The translations under genes were made by a program, and so were the position numbers. The notes beneath the pieces were generated by a model. It was not told where the DNA came from. It saw nothing but the letters and a program-made list of their open reading frames with translations, and did not search any database. Below, piece after piece: positions 7,650-15,594 of a stretch of 49,732 nt of DNA. The stretch is taken from contig JARLFX010000194.1 of the NCBI GenBank assembly GCA_031296355.1, positions 1 to 49,732 of the forward strand. Direction: 5' to 3'. Source of the DNA: Acidobacteriaceae bacterium. Lineage in GTDB: Bacteria; Acidobacteriota; Terriglobia; Terriglobales; Acidobacteriaceae. Every line of letters begins with the position of its first letter. Position 1 is the first letter of the stretch.

Positions 7650-9899
7650 ATGCCCGAGATCCGATTCACATCTGTTATTGCACGTGTTATGCAATTGACC
7701 GTTCTGACACTGCTTGCATTTAGTCTGGGTTGTGGAGGGACTGCTGCAACGACAGCGATTGGTCCACCGACAGCGAGTTCGATGAGCGGAGGAAGTCCGC
7801 GGTCAGCGCAAGTCAATGTTGCATTCAGCAGTGCGCTAGGGGTGTTGATCACCGATGCGAATGGCCATCCTCTATCTGGCCTGACCGTCACTTATGTAGC
7901 ACCGTCCAGCGGCGCAGGTGCGACCCTCTCTTCTACAACCGCCATTACTGGAGCCAATGGCATTGCCTCGATCACAGCGACCGCCAATATGGCTGCCGGC
8001 GCATATGTAGTCACTGCGTCTGCGAGCGGTGTACCCACGCAGAGCTTCATGCTGACGAACACGGCCGGAGCGGCGACGACCATTTCACTCACTGGCGGGT
8101 CGTCACAGAGTACACAGCTAAACACCACTTTCCCTCAACCTCTTACCGCGCTAGTGAAGGATGTCTACGGCAATCCGGTTCCTGGCGCGACCGTCAACTT
8201 CACGGTGCCGAGCACTGCTGCATCTGCGGTGATATGGGGGACATCCACTGGCTCGGGCTTTGCGAACTATAGCAATACCAGTAACGCTGGCGTTGCATCT
8301 GTGACTGCACTCGCGAACAACACGTCCGGAGCCTATACCGTTACCGCAACGACGACAGGGGTGAGTGGAAGCGTAAGTTATACGCTTACCAATGCGGCGA
8401 TTTCCTCAAATGTAATCGCGCAGGTCACTGTAAATTCCTATGCGACGCCCTCTCTCAAGGTGCCTGGTGATTTCGTTGGCCTGTCGCATGGTGAGAGCGA
8501 CGTGCAGAAGGTAATCGGCTACATGCCGACCTACGGCGGCACGATTAAGATGAACCTGATCTACGAGAAGCTGATCGACAATTTACAGAGCATCACGGGA
8601 ACACCGATGGTATTGCGCATGAATGGCGATGGCCCCGGCCCCAACACGCTTTATAACGCGCTCCCGGTACTCAACCAGCTTTATACCGATAAAGGCAGCA
8701 AGTACTTCGTGGGCATCGATTTTCAGAACGGCATGAACATCGTAAGCGGCACTACGACGATCGCCGGGGAAGAGGTCGGGTACATCACAAGCGGCGCTCT
8801 GAACCCAGCCAGTATCGAAGCTATCGAGCAGGGCAACGAGCCAGATGGCTACACCGGTTATTCCTATACACAGTATTTGGCGGATGAGCAGACCTACTGG
8901 AATGCGCTCAGTCCGAGTCTCAACGGGCTGAAATTCGCGGCGCCGGTTTTTGCGGGCAATGACACGACATACAGCGAAAGCGACTATCTGCAAAAACGCA
9001 GCAGCCATGTGAGCATGTTCGACTTCCACTACTATGGCGGAGCGAACTGCACATCGGCGCCGGCGCAGAACGCTCTGCTGCTGCCGTCGTCGCTTGCACC
9101 GACAACCGACTACCAGAATAATTTCCCATCCAACCCCTACCTCAGTTCAGCGATTACGGCGGCGAAGAGCGCTGGAATAACCAATATCCGTGCTGGCGAG
9201 ATGAATTCCATTGCTTGTCACGGAGCGTTTAGCGTCAGCGACACCTTCAGTTCGGCGCTGTGGGCTATGGATATGGGAATGACTTATGCAGCTTCTGGTG
9301 TGACTGGCATCAACTTTTTTATATCGACAGACCAGAGCTACAACAAGGCACCGACGGGAGATATTGCATATAACGCGTTCGACTTTACCTACACCACGGG
9401 CACTACACGCACGTGGAGTCTGGCGTATGTCGCGCCGGAGTACTACGCGATGCTGATGCTCGATTACATGGTCGCGAATAATGCCGGTGTCATCGCGTCG
9501 CCGGTGATTAGCAACCCTGGGCGCTTCTCCGCATGGGCAACGAAGGATACGTCCGGTGTCCTTCACGTGCTGTTGCTGAACAAGGAAGACGGCACCAATG
9601 GAGCTGTTTCCTCTACGGAAACGGTGCAGGTAATGCTTCCTGGCCGCGGCACAGCAACGGTAACCCGATTGAAGTCCAGCAACGTCTATGGTGGCTGGTG
9701 GAACCCATTAACCGGAACGATCAACACCACGGGTGCGGTCACGGGAGAAACCGGCATCACCATCAACGGACAGACCTTCGATGCTAGCACGGATGGCAGC
9801 ATCCAAGGCACCACGACGAGCGAGACGGTGACGCCCGTCAACGGGACCTATACGCTGAACGTGCCGGTGGCCAATGCCGTGATACTGACACTCCAGTAG
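7650..9899 (+). CDS. Lipoprotein with two Ig-like domains and a GH79-like glycosidase
   Basis: A 749-residue protein. The signal peptide ends in the lipobox LAFSLGC with the acylated cysteine at residue 28, so it is probably tethered to a membrane and periplasmic or surface-exposed. Two Big-1-like Ig domains follow (about 45-150 and 150-250: GATLSSTTAITGANGIASIT, then PVPGATVNFTVP). The C-terminal 490 residues resemble GH79 enzymes (beta-glucuronidase/heparanase type, clan GH-A). The candidate acid/base is E397 in EQGNEPDGY and the candidate nucleophile is E517 in IRAGEMNS. A C-terminal beta-sandwich follows (SAWATKDTSGVLHVLLLNKE). The motif around E517 is not the usual TExNS, so substrate and even activity are uncertain. 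This is module 'B' of the trio. It is very similar to the C-terminal half of the protein at 45066-49247. Start: ATG preceded by AGAGAGACAGGCT. Confidence 0.8.
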   Translation: MPEIRFTSVIARVMQLTVLTLLAFSLGCGGTAATTAIGPPTASSMSGGSPRSAQVNVAFSSALGVLITDANGHPLSGLTVTYVAPSSGAGATLSSTTAITGANGIASITATANMAAGAYVVTASASGVPTQSFMLTNTAGAATTISLTGGSSQSTQLNTTFPQPLTALVKDVYGNPVPGATVNFTVPSTAASAVIWGTSTGSGFANYSNTSNAGVASVTALANNTSGAYTVTATTTGVSGSVSYTLTNAAISSNVIAQVTVNSYATPSLKVPGDFVGLSHGESDVQKVIGYMPTYGGTIKMNLIYEKLIDNLQSITGTPMVLRMNGDGPGPNTLYNALPVLNQLYTDKGSKYFVGIDFQNGMNIVSGTTTIAGEEVGYITSGALNPASIEAIEQGNEPDGYTGYSYTQYLADEQTYWNALSPSLNGLKFAAPVFAGNDTTYSESDYLQKRSSHVSMFDFHYYGGANCTSAPAQNALLLPSSLAPTTDYQNNFPSNPYLSSAITAAKSAGITNIRAGEMNSIACHGAFSVSDTFSSALWAMDMGMTYAASGVTGINFFISTDQSYNKAPTGDIAYNAFDFTYTTGTTRTWSLAYVAPEYYAMLMLDYMVANNAGVIASPVISNPGRFSAWATKDTSGVLHVLLLNKEDGTNGAVSSTETVQVMLPGRGTATVTRLKSSNVYGGWWNPLTGTINTTGAVTGETGITINGQTFDASTDGSIQGTTTSETVTPVNGTYTLNVPVANAVILTLQ

Positions 9900-10418
9900 T
9901 AGGACCAACAACACAGCCCAATTTTCAAAGGGCTTGTCTTGGGAGAAATCTGAGGCCACATCATTCTGCGGAGATTGTTTCATGGTTGAAGCATGGTCAG
10001 CGCATGCGAAGGATGGAATCTCATCCTGCACAAATCCTCTCTCACTCGATGCAGAGCGCAGCGCTTGAATGCCGACGTATGATGCAGGTTCGTTGCGAGT
10101 ATTACGCCGCTGCTTGCCTGCTGATAGGAAACGTTTTACCCGGCCGACACTTGACTGCATCTGTCTGTACCGTTCAGTGCGTTGACACGAATTTATCTGT
10201 TCGCTAGCGTGTTCTCCGTTGTTGCAAGTGAGAAAAACACGCTCGGTACAGATGGAGATCAAGACCAGAGAATGGTGATCGTCTATCGCAACACTCCTGC
10301 CAGAGGCCAATTACCACCGCACCCCGAAAAAGCACCAACGATATGTAACGAAGCGTGTAACACGGCTGAGGCATGAGCGGTTACAAAGCGCAATCCAATG
10401 TCTTCACAAGGAGCTTCT
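9900..10418. other. Long intergenic region upstream of second GH79-like gene
   Basis: About 520 bp with no convincing gene. Just after the stop codon a weak 5-bp stem (AGCCC ... GGGCT, about 9916-9935) may end the previous transcript. TTGACA at 10182-10187 is a perfect -35 box, but the hexamer 17 bp downstream, TAGCGT, is a poor -10. If used, it would leave a leader of about 200 nt before the start at 10419. No further structure is evident. Confidence 0.35.
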
Positions 10419-12035
10419 ATGCGATACAGTACCTTTGTACTTCCCCGCCATCTTGGCATCTCGTTCCTCTTTGCACTCTTCCTAACGATGACCTGCGTTT
10501 CTGCCAATGCTCAGGCGATTGCGCAAGTCACCGTTGATCCCAACGCCGCGGCCCTCACATCTGCTATACCATCCGATTTTGTTGGGCTCTCGCTTCGACA
10601 AGGCGATGTGCAGACAGTAATCGGCTCCATGCCAGTTTACGGCGGCCCGATTACGATGAATACCAAATTCCAGACGCTGATCGACAACCTGGGAGGCCTC
10701 GGTGGCACCGCCATGACACTGCGTATGCTGGGGGATGGTCCTGGCCCTAACACGCTTCACAACGCACTCCCCGTACTTGCGAAGCTTAACGCGAGCAAGA
10801 GTCACAAATACTTCATCGGCATTGATTTTCAGAACGGCATGAATCCATACAACGGCGTTAGCGGCCAAACGATTGTTGCGGAAGAAGTTGGTGATATCAC
10901 AAGCGGCGTTCTTGATCCAAGCAGCATCGAAGCTCTTGAACTTGGAAACGAGCCCGACAACTACCCCGGGGAAACCAACAGTAAGTATTGGGCGGATGAA
11001 TTAACGTATTGGGACGCTCTCGGTCCCATCCCGCAAGGCCTAAAATTTGCAGCACCCGTTTTCGCCGGAAACAATACGAGCTTTGACGAGGCAGGCTTCG
11101 TCACTACTCGCCATAATCAAATCAGCATGTTCGACTTCCACTACTATGGCGGCTCAAACTGCCAGACGACCCCGCCGGCTCGGAACAGTCTGCTACTCCA
11201 GGCGTCGATCGCACCACCTGCCTCGGCCTACCAACACAACAATCCTGCAGATCCCTACCTGAGCAACGCCATAACAGCAGCAAAATCGGCCAGCCCAGTA
11301 CTTCCCATCCGGGCGGGAGAGATTAACACGATTGCCTGTCACGGAGCATTCGGCCTGAGTGATACGTTCACGTCTGCCGTATGGACGCTGGATATGGGCA
11401 TGACGTACGCATTGGCCGGAGTGAACGGGATTAATTTCTTCCTCGCGACGGACCAGACGTATCACAAAGCGGAAAGTGGCAGCAATGCGTATAACGCATT
11501 CGACTTTAACAGCAGCGGGGGGCTGGCTTATGTTGCCCCTGAGTATTACGCAATGGTATTGCTCGAACACATGGTGGCGAATAATGCAGTCATTATCCCC
11601 GCAACGATAGCTAACAATGGTCTGGGATACACAGCTGCATGGCCCAAATTCAAGGCCTGGGCCACCAGGGACACAAACGGTAAGGTACATGTGCTACTGA
11701 TCAATAAGGACGACGGAAGCAATGGTCTGCCTACCGACGGAACGGTCACGCTTGCGCTTCCAGGCCGGGGCCTGGTGACGGTGTACCGGATAACATCCAC
11801 GGGCGGCGTTTACAACGGCTGGTGGGATCCAAATACCGGAACGATTAAGCCCAACGGAGTGACTGGCATGGTAATGAACAACAACCAGACCTACGATAAT
11901 AGTACGGACGGCAATCCCCTAACTCTCACCAACCCAATAGGCCCTGTACCCGAGGCGGTGAGCCCCGTTAATGGCGTATACACTCTAAAGGTTCCGGTCG
12001 GTAATGCTGTCGTGCTGGTGGTTCCTGCTCCGTAG
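10419..12035 (+). CDS. Secreted GH79-like glycoside hydrolase
   Basis: A 538-residue protein. The ATG at 10419 is chosen because AAGGAG (10408-10413) lies 5 nt upstream; an in-frame ATG 21 nt earlier has no such site. The signal peptide (LGISFLFALFLTMTCVSANAQA) ends at about residue 32, and mature protein begins directly with the catalytic domain, without Ig domains. The candidate acid/base is E178 (LELGNEPDNY) and the candidate nucleophile is E301 (IRAGEINT). The spacing of 123 residues compares with 120 in the Ig-GH79 protein upstream and 114 in the fusion at 41816. The C-terminal beta-sandwich is present. It is a clear paralogue of the 7650 and 45066 catalytic modules, but more diverged. 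GH79 enzymes act on beta-linked uronic acids; the substrate here is unknown. Confidence 0.8.
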   Translation: MRYSTFVLPRHLGISFLFALFLTMTCVSANAQAIAQVTVDPNAAALTSAIPSDFVGLSLRQGDVQTVIGSMPVYGGPITMNTKFQTLIDNLGGLGGTAMTLRMLGDGPGPNTLHNALPVLAKLNASKSHKYFIGIDFQNGMNPYNGVSGQTIVAEEVGDITSGVLDPSSIEALELGNEPDNYPGETNSKYWADELTYWDALGPIPQGLKFAAPVFAGNNTSFDEAGFVTTRHNQISMFDFHYYGGSNCQTTPPARNSLLLQASIAPPASAYQHNNPADPYLSNAITAAKSASPVLPIRAGEINTIACHGAFGLSDTFTSAVWTLDMGMTYALAGVNGINFFLATDQTYHKAESGSNAYNAFDFNSSGGLAYVAPEYYAMVLLEHMVANNAVIIPATIANNGLGYTAAWPKFKAWATRDTNGKVHVLLINKDDGSNGLPTDGTVTLALPGRGLVTVYRITSTGGVYNGWWDPNTGTIKPNGVTGMVMNNNQTYDNSTDGNPLTLTNPIGPVPEAVSPVNGVYTLKVPVGNAVVLVVPAP

Positions 12036-12056
12036 ATTCACTAAAGTAATTACTGC

Positions 12057-12098
12057 CTGGTCCCGGGAGGATGTCTCATGACGAGAACCCGGGGCCAG
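12057..12098. terminator. Large hairpin after GH79-like gene
   Basis: CTGGTCCCGGG at 12057-12067 pairs with CCCGGGGCCAG at 12088-12098 over 11 positions, one of them G-U, with a 20-nt loop that can itself form a 4-bp stem. There is no T-run after it. It is 21 nt past the stop codon and may act as a terminator or mRNA 3'-end stabiliser. Confidence 0.5.
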
Positions 12099-12151
12099 AT
12101 TGCAAGTTACCGTAGAGACTTGAGCGCAAAATATAAATGAGGTAAGCGAAC

Positions 12152-13768
12152 GTGAACGGTCGTACAAGATTATTTATAAAAAACAGTGTCATTGTTCTGA
12201 TGTTAATGATGCTGGCATCGATTGCATTGCCGGTCTATGCATTCGATTGCGAGGGGCTGGCAAAACTACAGTTCCCCCATACGACCATCACCATGGCGGA
12301 GGCTGTGGCAGCAGGGACGCTTGAACCCAGCAAAGGAATGCCGATCAGGGATCTCCCTGCCTTTTGCCGGGTAGCGGCCACGCTCAAGCCGAGTTCAGAT
12401 TCATCCATACGTGTTGAAGTATGGCTGCCTCAAACCGGCTGGAATGGCCGTATCAAGGGCACGGGCAATGGGGGGTTGGCAGGAACAATCGCATATCCCT
12501 CGCTCGCATCGGGGCTCCGGCGCGGGTACGCAGTAGCGAATACGGATATGGGGATGGCCGTTCTACCTGCAGAAAATGCCGGTATATTCATAGACCGTCC
12601 GGAACGATGGGCGGATTGGGGATACCGTTCTACCCATGAAATGACAGTTCTAACGAAACAGCTTGTGAAGGCCTACTACGGGCAAGATGCCAAACGGTCA
12701 TATTTTGTGGGTTGTTCGACAGGCGGTGAGCAGGCATTGATGGAGGCGCAGCGGTTTCCGGATGATTATGACGGGATCGTTGGTGGTGCAGCGGCTAACA
12801 ATCGAACCGGAGTCCACGTGAGTATTTTGTGGAATTTCGTTGTGACGCAACGCGCGCCGGCGTCGTATCTGTCTTCTGCAAAACTTGCAATGCTCTCGAA
12901 GGCGGTCCTCAACGCCTGCGACGCACTTGATGGTGTGAAAGACGGCCTGATCGTTGATCCACCGAAGTGCAATTTCGACCCTACAGCACTGCGATGTAAA
13001 GCGGGGGATCAAGAGGATTGTTTGACGGCGGCGCAGGTGGAGACGGTGGAAGCGATTTATGCGGGACCGAAGGACCCACGCACGGGCGAAAGCCTTTATC
13101 CCGGACTTGCAAAAGGCGGTGAGTCTGGATGGGGCAGACTATTTGCATCTCCAGGTTCCGCGCATACAGCGCCGTATACGCCAATTTTCGAATGGGCCTT
13201 CGGGGTGAACTGGAATTGGCACGCGTTCGATTTCGATCATGATGTGGTCACCTTCCAGGGAAGACTCGCAAGCGCAGTGAATGCCACGAATCCGGATCTT
13301 GACCCGTTTCGCGAACATGGACACAAGCTGCTGATGTACCACGGCTGGAATGATTCGGTGGTCGCACCTGGCGAAGCTATCAAGTATTATCAGGCGGTCG
13401 TGACACGCGATAAAGAGCAGAGTTCCAAAGACAAACATAAGAAAGATGTTGCTAGCCAATCCGCGCCTATCCCTGTTGATAGTTTCTATCGCTTGTTCAT
13501 GGTTCCGGGTATGGAGCATTGCGGAGGTGGTCCCGGGCCGGGCGATTTCAATGCATTGGACGCTGTCGTGAAGTGGGTCGAACAGGGAATCGCGCCGGAT
13601 AGGTTGATCGTCACTCAAGCAGTGTCTGCCGGCGACGATCACAAGCAAATACAGGAGCGGCTACTCTGTCCGTATCCGAGTGTTGCGCAATATCGCGGAG
13701 ATGGTGATATCAACGACGCCTCAAGTTACAGATGTGCAGCGGGTGTCTCTCCTCGCTTGCGTCCGTGA
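12152..13768 (+). CDS. Secreted tannase/feruloyl esterase family protein
   Basis: A 538-residue protein starting at GTG, with TGAGGT about 8 nt upstream. A signal peptide (VIVLMLMMLASIALPVYAF) ends near residue 31. It has the family hallmarks: FVGCSTGGEQALMEAQRFP with Cys188-Ser189 at the nucleophile elbow, D401 in YHGWNDSVV, and H456-C457 in GMEHCGGGPGP. This is the CS-D-HC motif, in which the two cysteines next to Ser and His form a disulfide that shapes the catalytic triad. The family hydrolyses esters of phenolic acids: gallate in tannins, or ferulate and coumarate on plant cell-wall sugars. Length is normal for the family. It lies between the GH79-like gene and the DeoR regulator on the same strand. 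The phenolic substrate cannot be told from sequence. Confidence 0.88.
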   Translation: MNGRTRLFIKNSVIVLMLMMLASIALPVYAFDCEGLAKLQFPHTTITMAEAVAAGTLEPSKGMPIRDLPAFCRVAATLKPSSDSSIRVEVWLPQTGWNGRIKGTGNGGLAGTIAYPSLASGLRRGYAVANTDMGMAVLPAENAGIFIDRPERWADWGYRSTHEMTVLTKQLVKAYYGQDAKRSYFVGCSTGGEQALMEAQRFPDDYDGIVGGAAANNRTGVHVSILWNFVVTQRAPASYLSSAKLAMLSKAVLNACDALDGVKDGLIVDPPKCNFDPTALRCKAGDQEDCLTAAQVETVEAIYAGPKDPRTGESLYPGLAKGGESGWGRLFASPGSAHTAPYTPIFEWAFGVNWNWHAFDFDHDVVTFQGRLASAVNATNPDLDPFREHGHKLLMYHGWNDSVVAPGEAIKYYQAVVTRDKEQSSKDKHKKDVASQSAPIPVDSFYRLFMVPGMEHCGGGPGPGDFNALDAVVKWVEQGIAPDRLIVTQAVSAGDDHKQIQERLLCPYPSVAQYRGDGDINDASSYRCAAGVSPRLRP

Positions 13769-13826
13769 TACCACGAGACAAACAGAAATGGGTCGAAAGA
13801 TAATGCGATGCAATAGGAGAGTGTTG

Positions 13827-13898
13827 ATGCGCGGTGCCAGCTTTGCGATGTTAATGGCGTTGGTATCCTTTGCCTTGCCAGCCCACTATTCTGGGTAA
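13827..13898 (+). pseudogene. Signal-peptide-only fragment
   Basis: AGGAGA, 7 nt upstream of an ATG, introduces a 23-codon frame: MRGASFAMLMALVSFALPAH plus three residues, then TAA. It resembles the N-terminal signal peptide of the tannase upstream (LMMLASIALPVYA), and nothing of a mature protein follows. It may be the start of a deleted secreted esterase, or a genuine tiny secreted peptide. Support is weak. Confidence 0.3.
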
Positions 13899-14002
13899 CC
13901 TCTAAGCACGTACCCAATCATGCGGCTCTCAGTATTACAATCCAACAAGGTAGTTTACGGTTGTGAACTGGCCAAGCAGTGTATCGATTGAGGGAGAGAT
14001 AG

Positions 14003-14794
14003 ATGCCTGAACGCAGCGAAAAGCAAGCAAACCGAGCTGCGATTATATTGAAAGAACTGCGCCAGGCGGGCTCTACTTCAATAGAAGGGTTATGCACGAA
14101 GCTGAATGTTTCAGTGGCAACTGTTCGCCGCGATTTGGAGGATTTGGAGAACTCAGGCTTATTGCGTAGAACCAGAGGGGGAGCGATTGTGATCGAGCCT
14201 CTTTTCTATGAGGCATTTCGTGACGATCGGTCATTCCAGAGTCAGGTTGAAAGCTTTGCCGATGAAAAGCGAAGGATAGCTTTGGCCGCATCGGAGTTTA
14301 TCTCTCCGGGCAATACGATCGCTCTGACGGCGGGAACCACAACTACCGAAGTGGTGCGTAGCTTGCGTTCTCTGAGTGGGATTACCGTTGTGACAAATAC
14401 AGTGAATGTGGCGATGGAATTGAGCAACCGGAAAGATATTCATGTCTTCGTAACCGGCGGCCATTTGCGCGGAGACTGGTTTTCGCTGGTGGGGCCTGCA
14501 GCAGTCGCGAGTATGAGCGGCGTCTTTGCCGACGTACTTTTCGTCGGCGTCAATGGAATCAATGCGGAACACGGACTGACGTGCTTCAATGACGACGAGG
14601 TCGATATTAACCGCTGTATGGTGCGGCAAGCCAAGCGGAAGATCGCCGTGGCGGATCACAGTAAATTGGGAGTGGTAGCCAATTGGCTGATATGTCCAAC
14701 TGACGTTATCGATATGTTGATCACAGATAACGGCGCGACAGACAAGATGATTGCACCATTCATTGCACAAGGAATTGATGTTCGCCGTGTCTGA
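14003..14794 (+). CDS. DeoR-family transcriptional regulator
   Basis: A 263-residue protein of normal family length, with GAGGGAGAGATAG just before the ATG. The N-terminal winged helix-turn-helix at about residues 22-60 (SVATVRRDLEDLENSGLLRR, then TRGGA) is the DeoR signature. The C-terminal DeoRC sensor domain shows ISPGNTIALTAGTTTTEV, TVVTNTVNVAMEL, FVTGGHLRG and FVGVNGINAEHGLTCFNDDE, and KIAVADHSKLG near the end. Such proteins usually repress sugar genes and bind a phosphorylated sugar intermediate. It ends 8 bp before the convergent sugar-phosphate operon (14803-18837), which makes that operon a reasonable target. This is inference from position only. Confidence 0.9.
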   Translation: MPERSEKQANRAAIILKELRQAGSTSIEGLCTKLNVSVATVRRDLEDLENSGLLRRTRGGAIVIEPLFYEAFRDDRSFQSQVESFADEKRRIALAASEFISPGNTIALTAGTTTTEVVRSLRSLSGITVVTNTVNVAMELSNRKDIHVFVTGGHLRGDWFSLVGPAAVASMSGVFADVLFVGVNGINAEHGLTCFNDDEVDINRCMVRQAKRKIAVADHSKLGVVANWLICPTDVIDMLITDNGATDKMIAPFIAQGIDVRRV

Positions 14795-14802
14795 GCCTCT
14801 CT

Positions 14803-15594
14803 TCAGGGAATAAAGGTAGGCCAGATTGCAGCGGCCCGCTGAGGATCAGAGACAAACATCATCGACTCAGGGTTATCCATAAACTGTTTATAGATGCTAC
14901 GCGATGCATCCAAACCGAGTTCCGGATAGGAGCGCGGTTTGCGGTGCTCAAGTGTGCTTCTGGAATAGAACCGATTTGGCTCCCATTCAATGTCACCTGA
15001 ATCGGTGAGCATGGGAAACCAAGCCAGGCCGTGGTGCGCGCGAACCCCAGTGTAGTCAAAGCCGTATTCACGATCACAGCAGGCGCCAAATGACATCTGT
15101 TTGGCTGGGTCAGCATTGATGACGCAATGTGCCCAACCGGGAGGAACTACCACCTGTTCTCCCGCTTCTGCAACCACGGCAATACAGTGTCCAGGATCAT
15201 CCTCTACGGATTCCTGTGCGAAGATGATGGCCTTTCCGCTCCAGATCTCGAAGACTTCAGGCGTAGACCAACCGCAGTGTGGCGCAATAGCATGTACATG
15301 CCCCTGAGAGCGCACTGGCTCCGCCCCGAGGGCACCGGAGGCATAGATCACTGCACCGAACAGCAGCATGCGCTGTTGAAGCGTAGAACGGTCAGCAGGA
15401 CGTCCGATATCCATGGCAATACCGTAAACGGGGTCTGGCCCACTGCATTGAGGATCGCGCAGGCTCGGGCGAATCGCATCAAGACGCCGCATCTCCGGTT
15501 CAGGACCAAAGACGCCCGGGCCATATTCGAAAGCCAGAATAGAATCTGCAAGCTGGAGTGGAAGGCCTGGATAGAATTCAAGCGGACTGGACAT
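14803..15594 (-). CDS. Cupin phosphoglucose-isomerase-like protein
   Basis: A 263-residue protein, last gene of a four-gene minus-strand operon. The core (about 95-180) is a cupin of the archaeal-type phosphoglucose isomerase family: RSQGHVHAIAPHCGWSTPEV, FEIWSGKAIIF, and VVVPPGWAHCVINA. The two His of HVH, the Glu in PEVFE and the later His are the expected metal ligands. About 90 extra N-terminal and 80 extra C-terminal residues flank the core. The start codon overlaps the stop of the upstream mannose-6-phosphate isomerase gene (TAATG), so translation is coupled. The likely role is glucose-6-P/fructose-6-P interconversion or a related aldose-ketose isomerisation in the cytoplasm. A second cupin isomerase heads the same operon, so a different sugar phosphate is possible here. 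Confidence 0.7.
   Translation of the reverse strand: MSSPLEFYPGLPLQLADSILAFEYGPGVFGPEPEMRRLDAIRPSLRDPQCSGPDPVYGIAMDIGRPADRSTLQQRMLLFGAVIYASGALGAEPVRSQGHVHAIAPHCGWSTPEVFEIWSGKAIIFAQESVEDDPGHCIAVVAEAGEQVVVPPGWAHCVINADPAKQMSFGACCDREYGFDYTGVRAHHGLAWFPMLTDSGDIEWEPNRFYSRSTLEHRKPRSYPELGLDASRSIYKQFMDNPESMMFVSDPQRAAAIWPTFIP

Noticed and set aside
10182..10210. Promoter TTGACA-17-TAGCGT upstream of the second GH79-like gene
   Set aside because: The -35 is perfect but the -10 matches poorly, so it is mentioned only in the intergenic entry.
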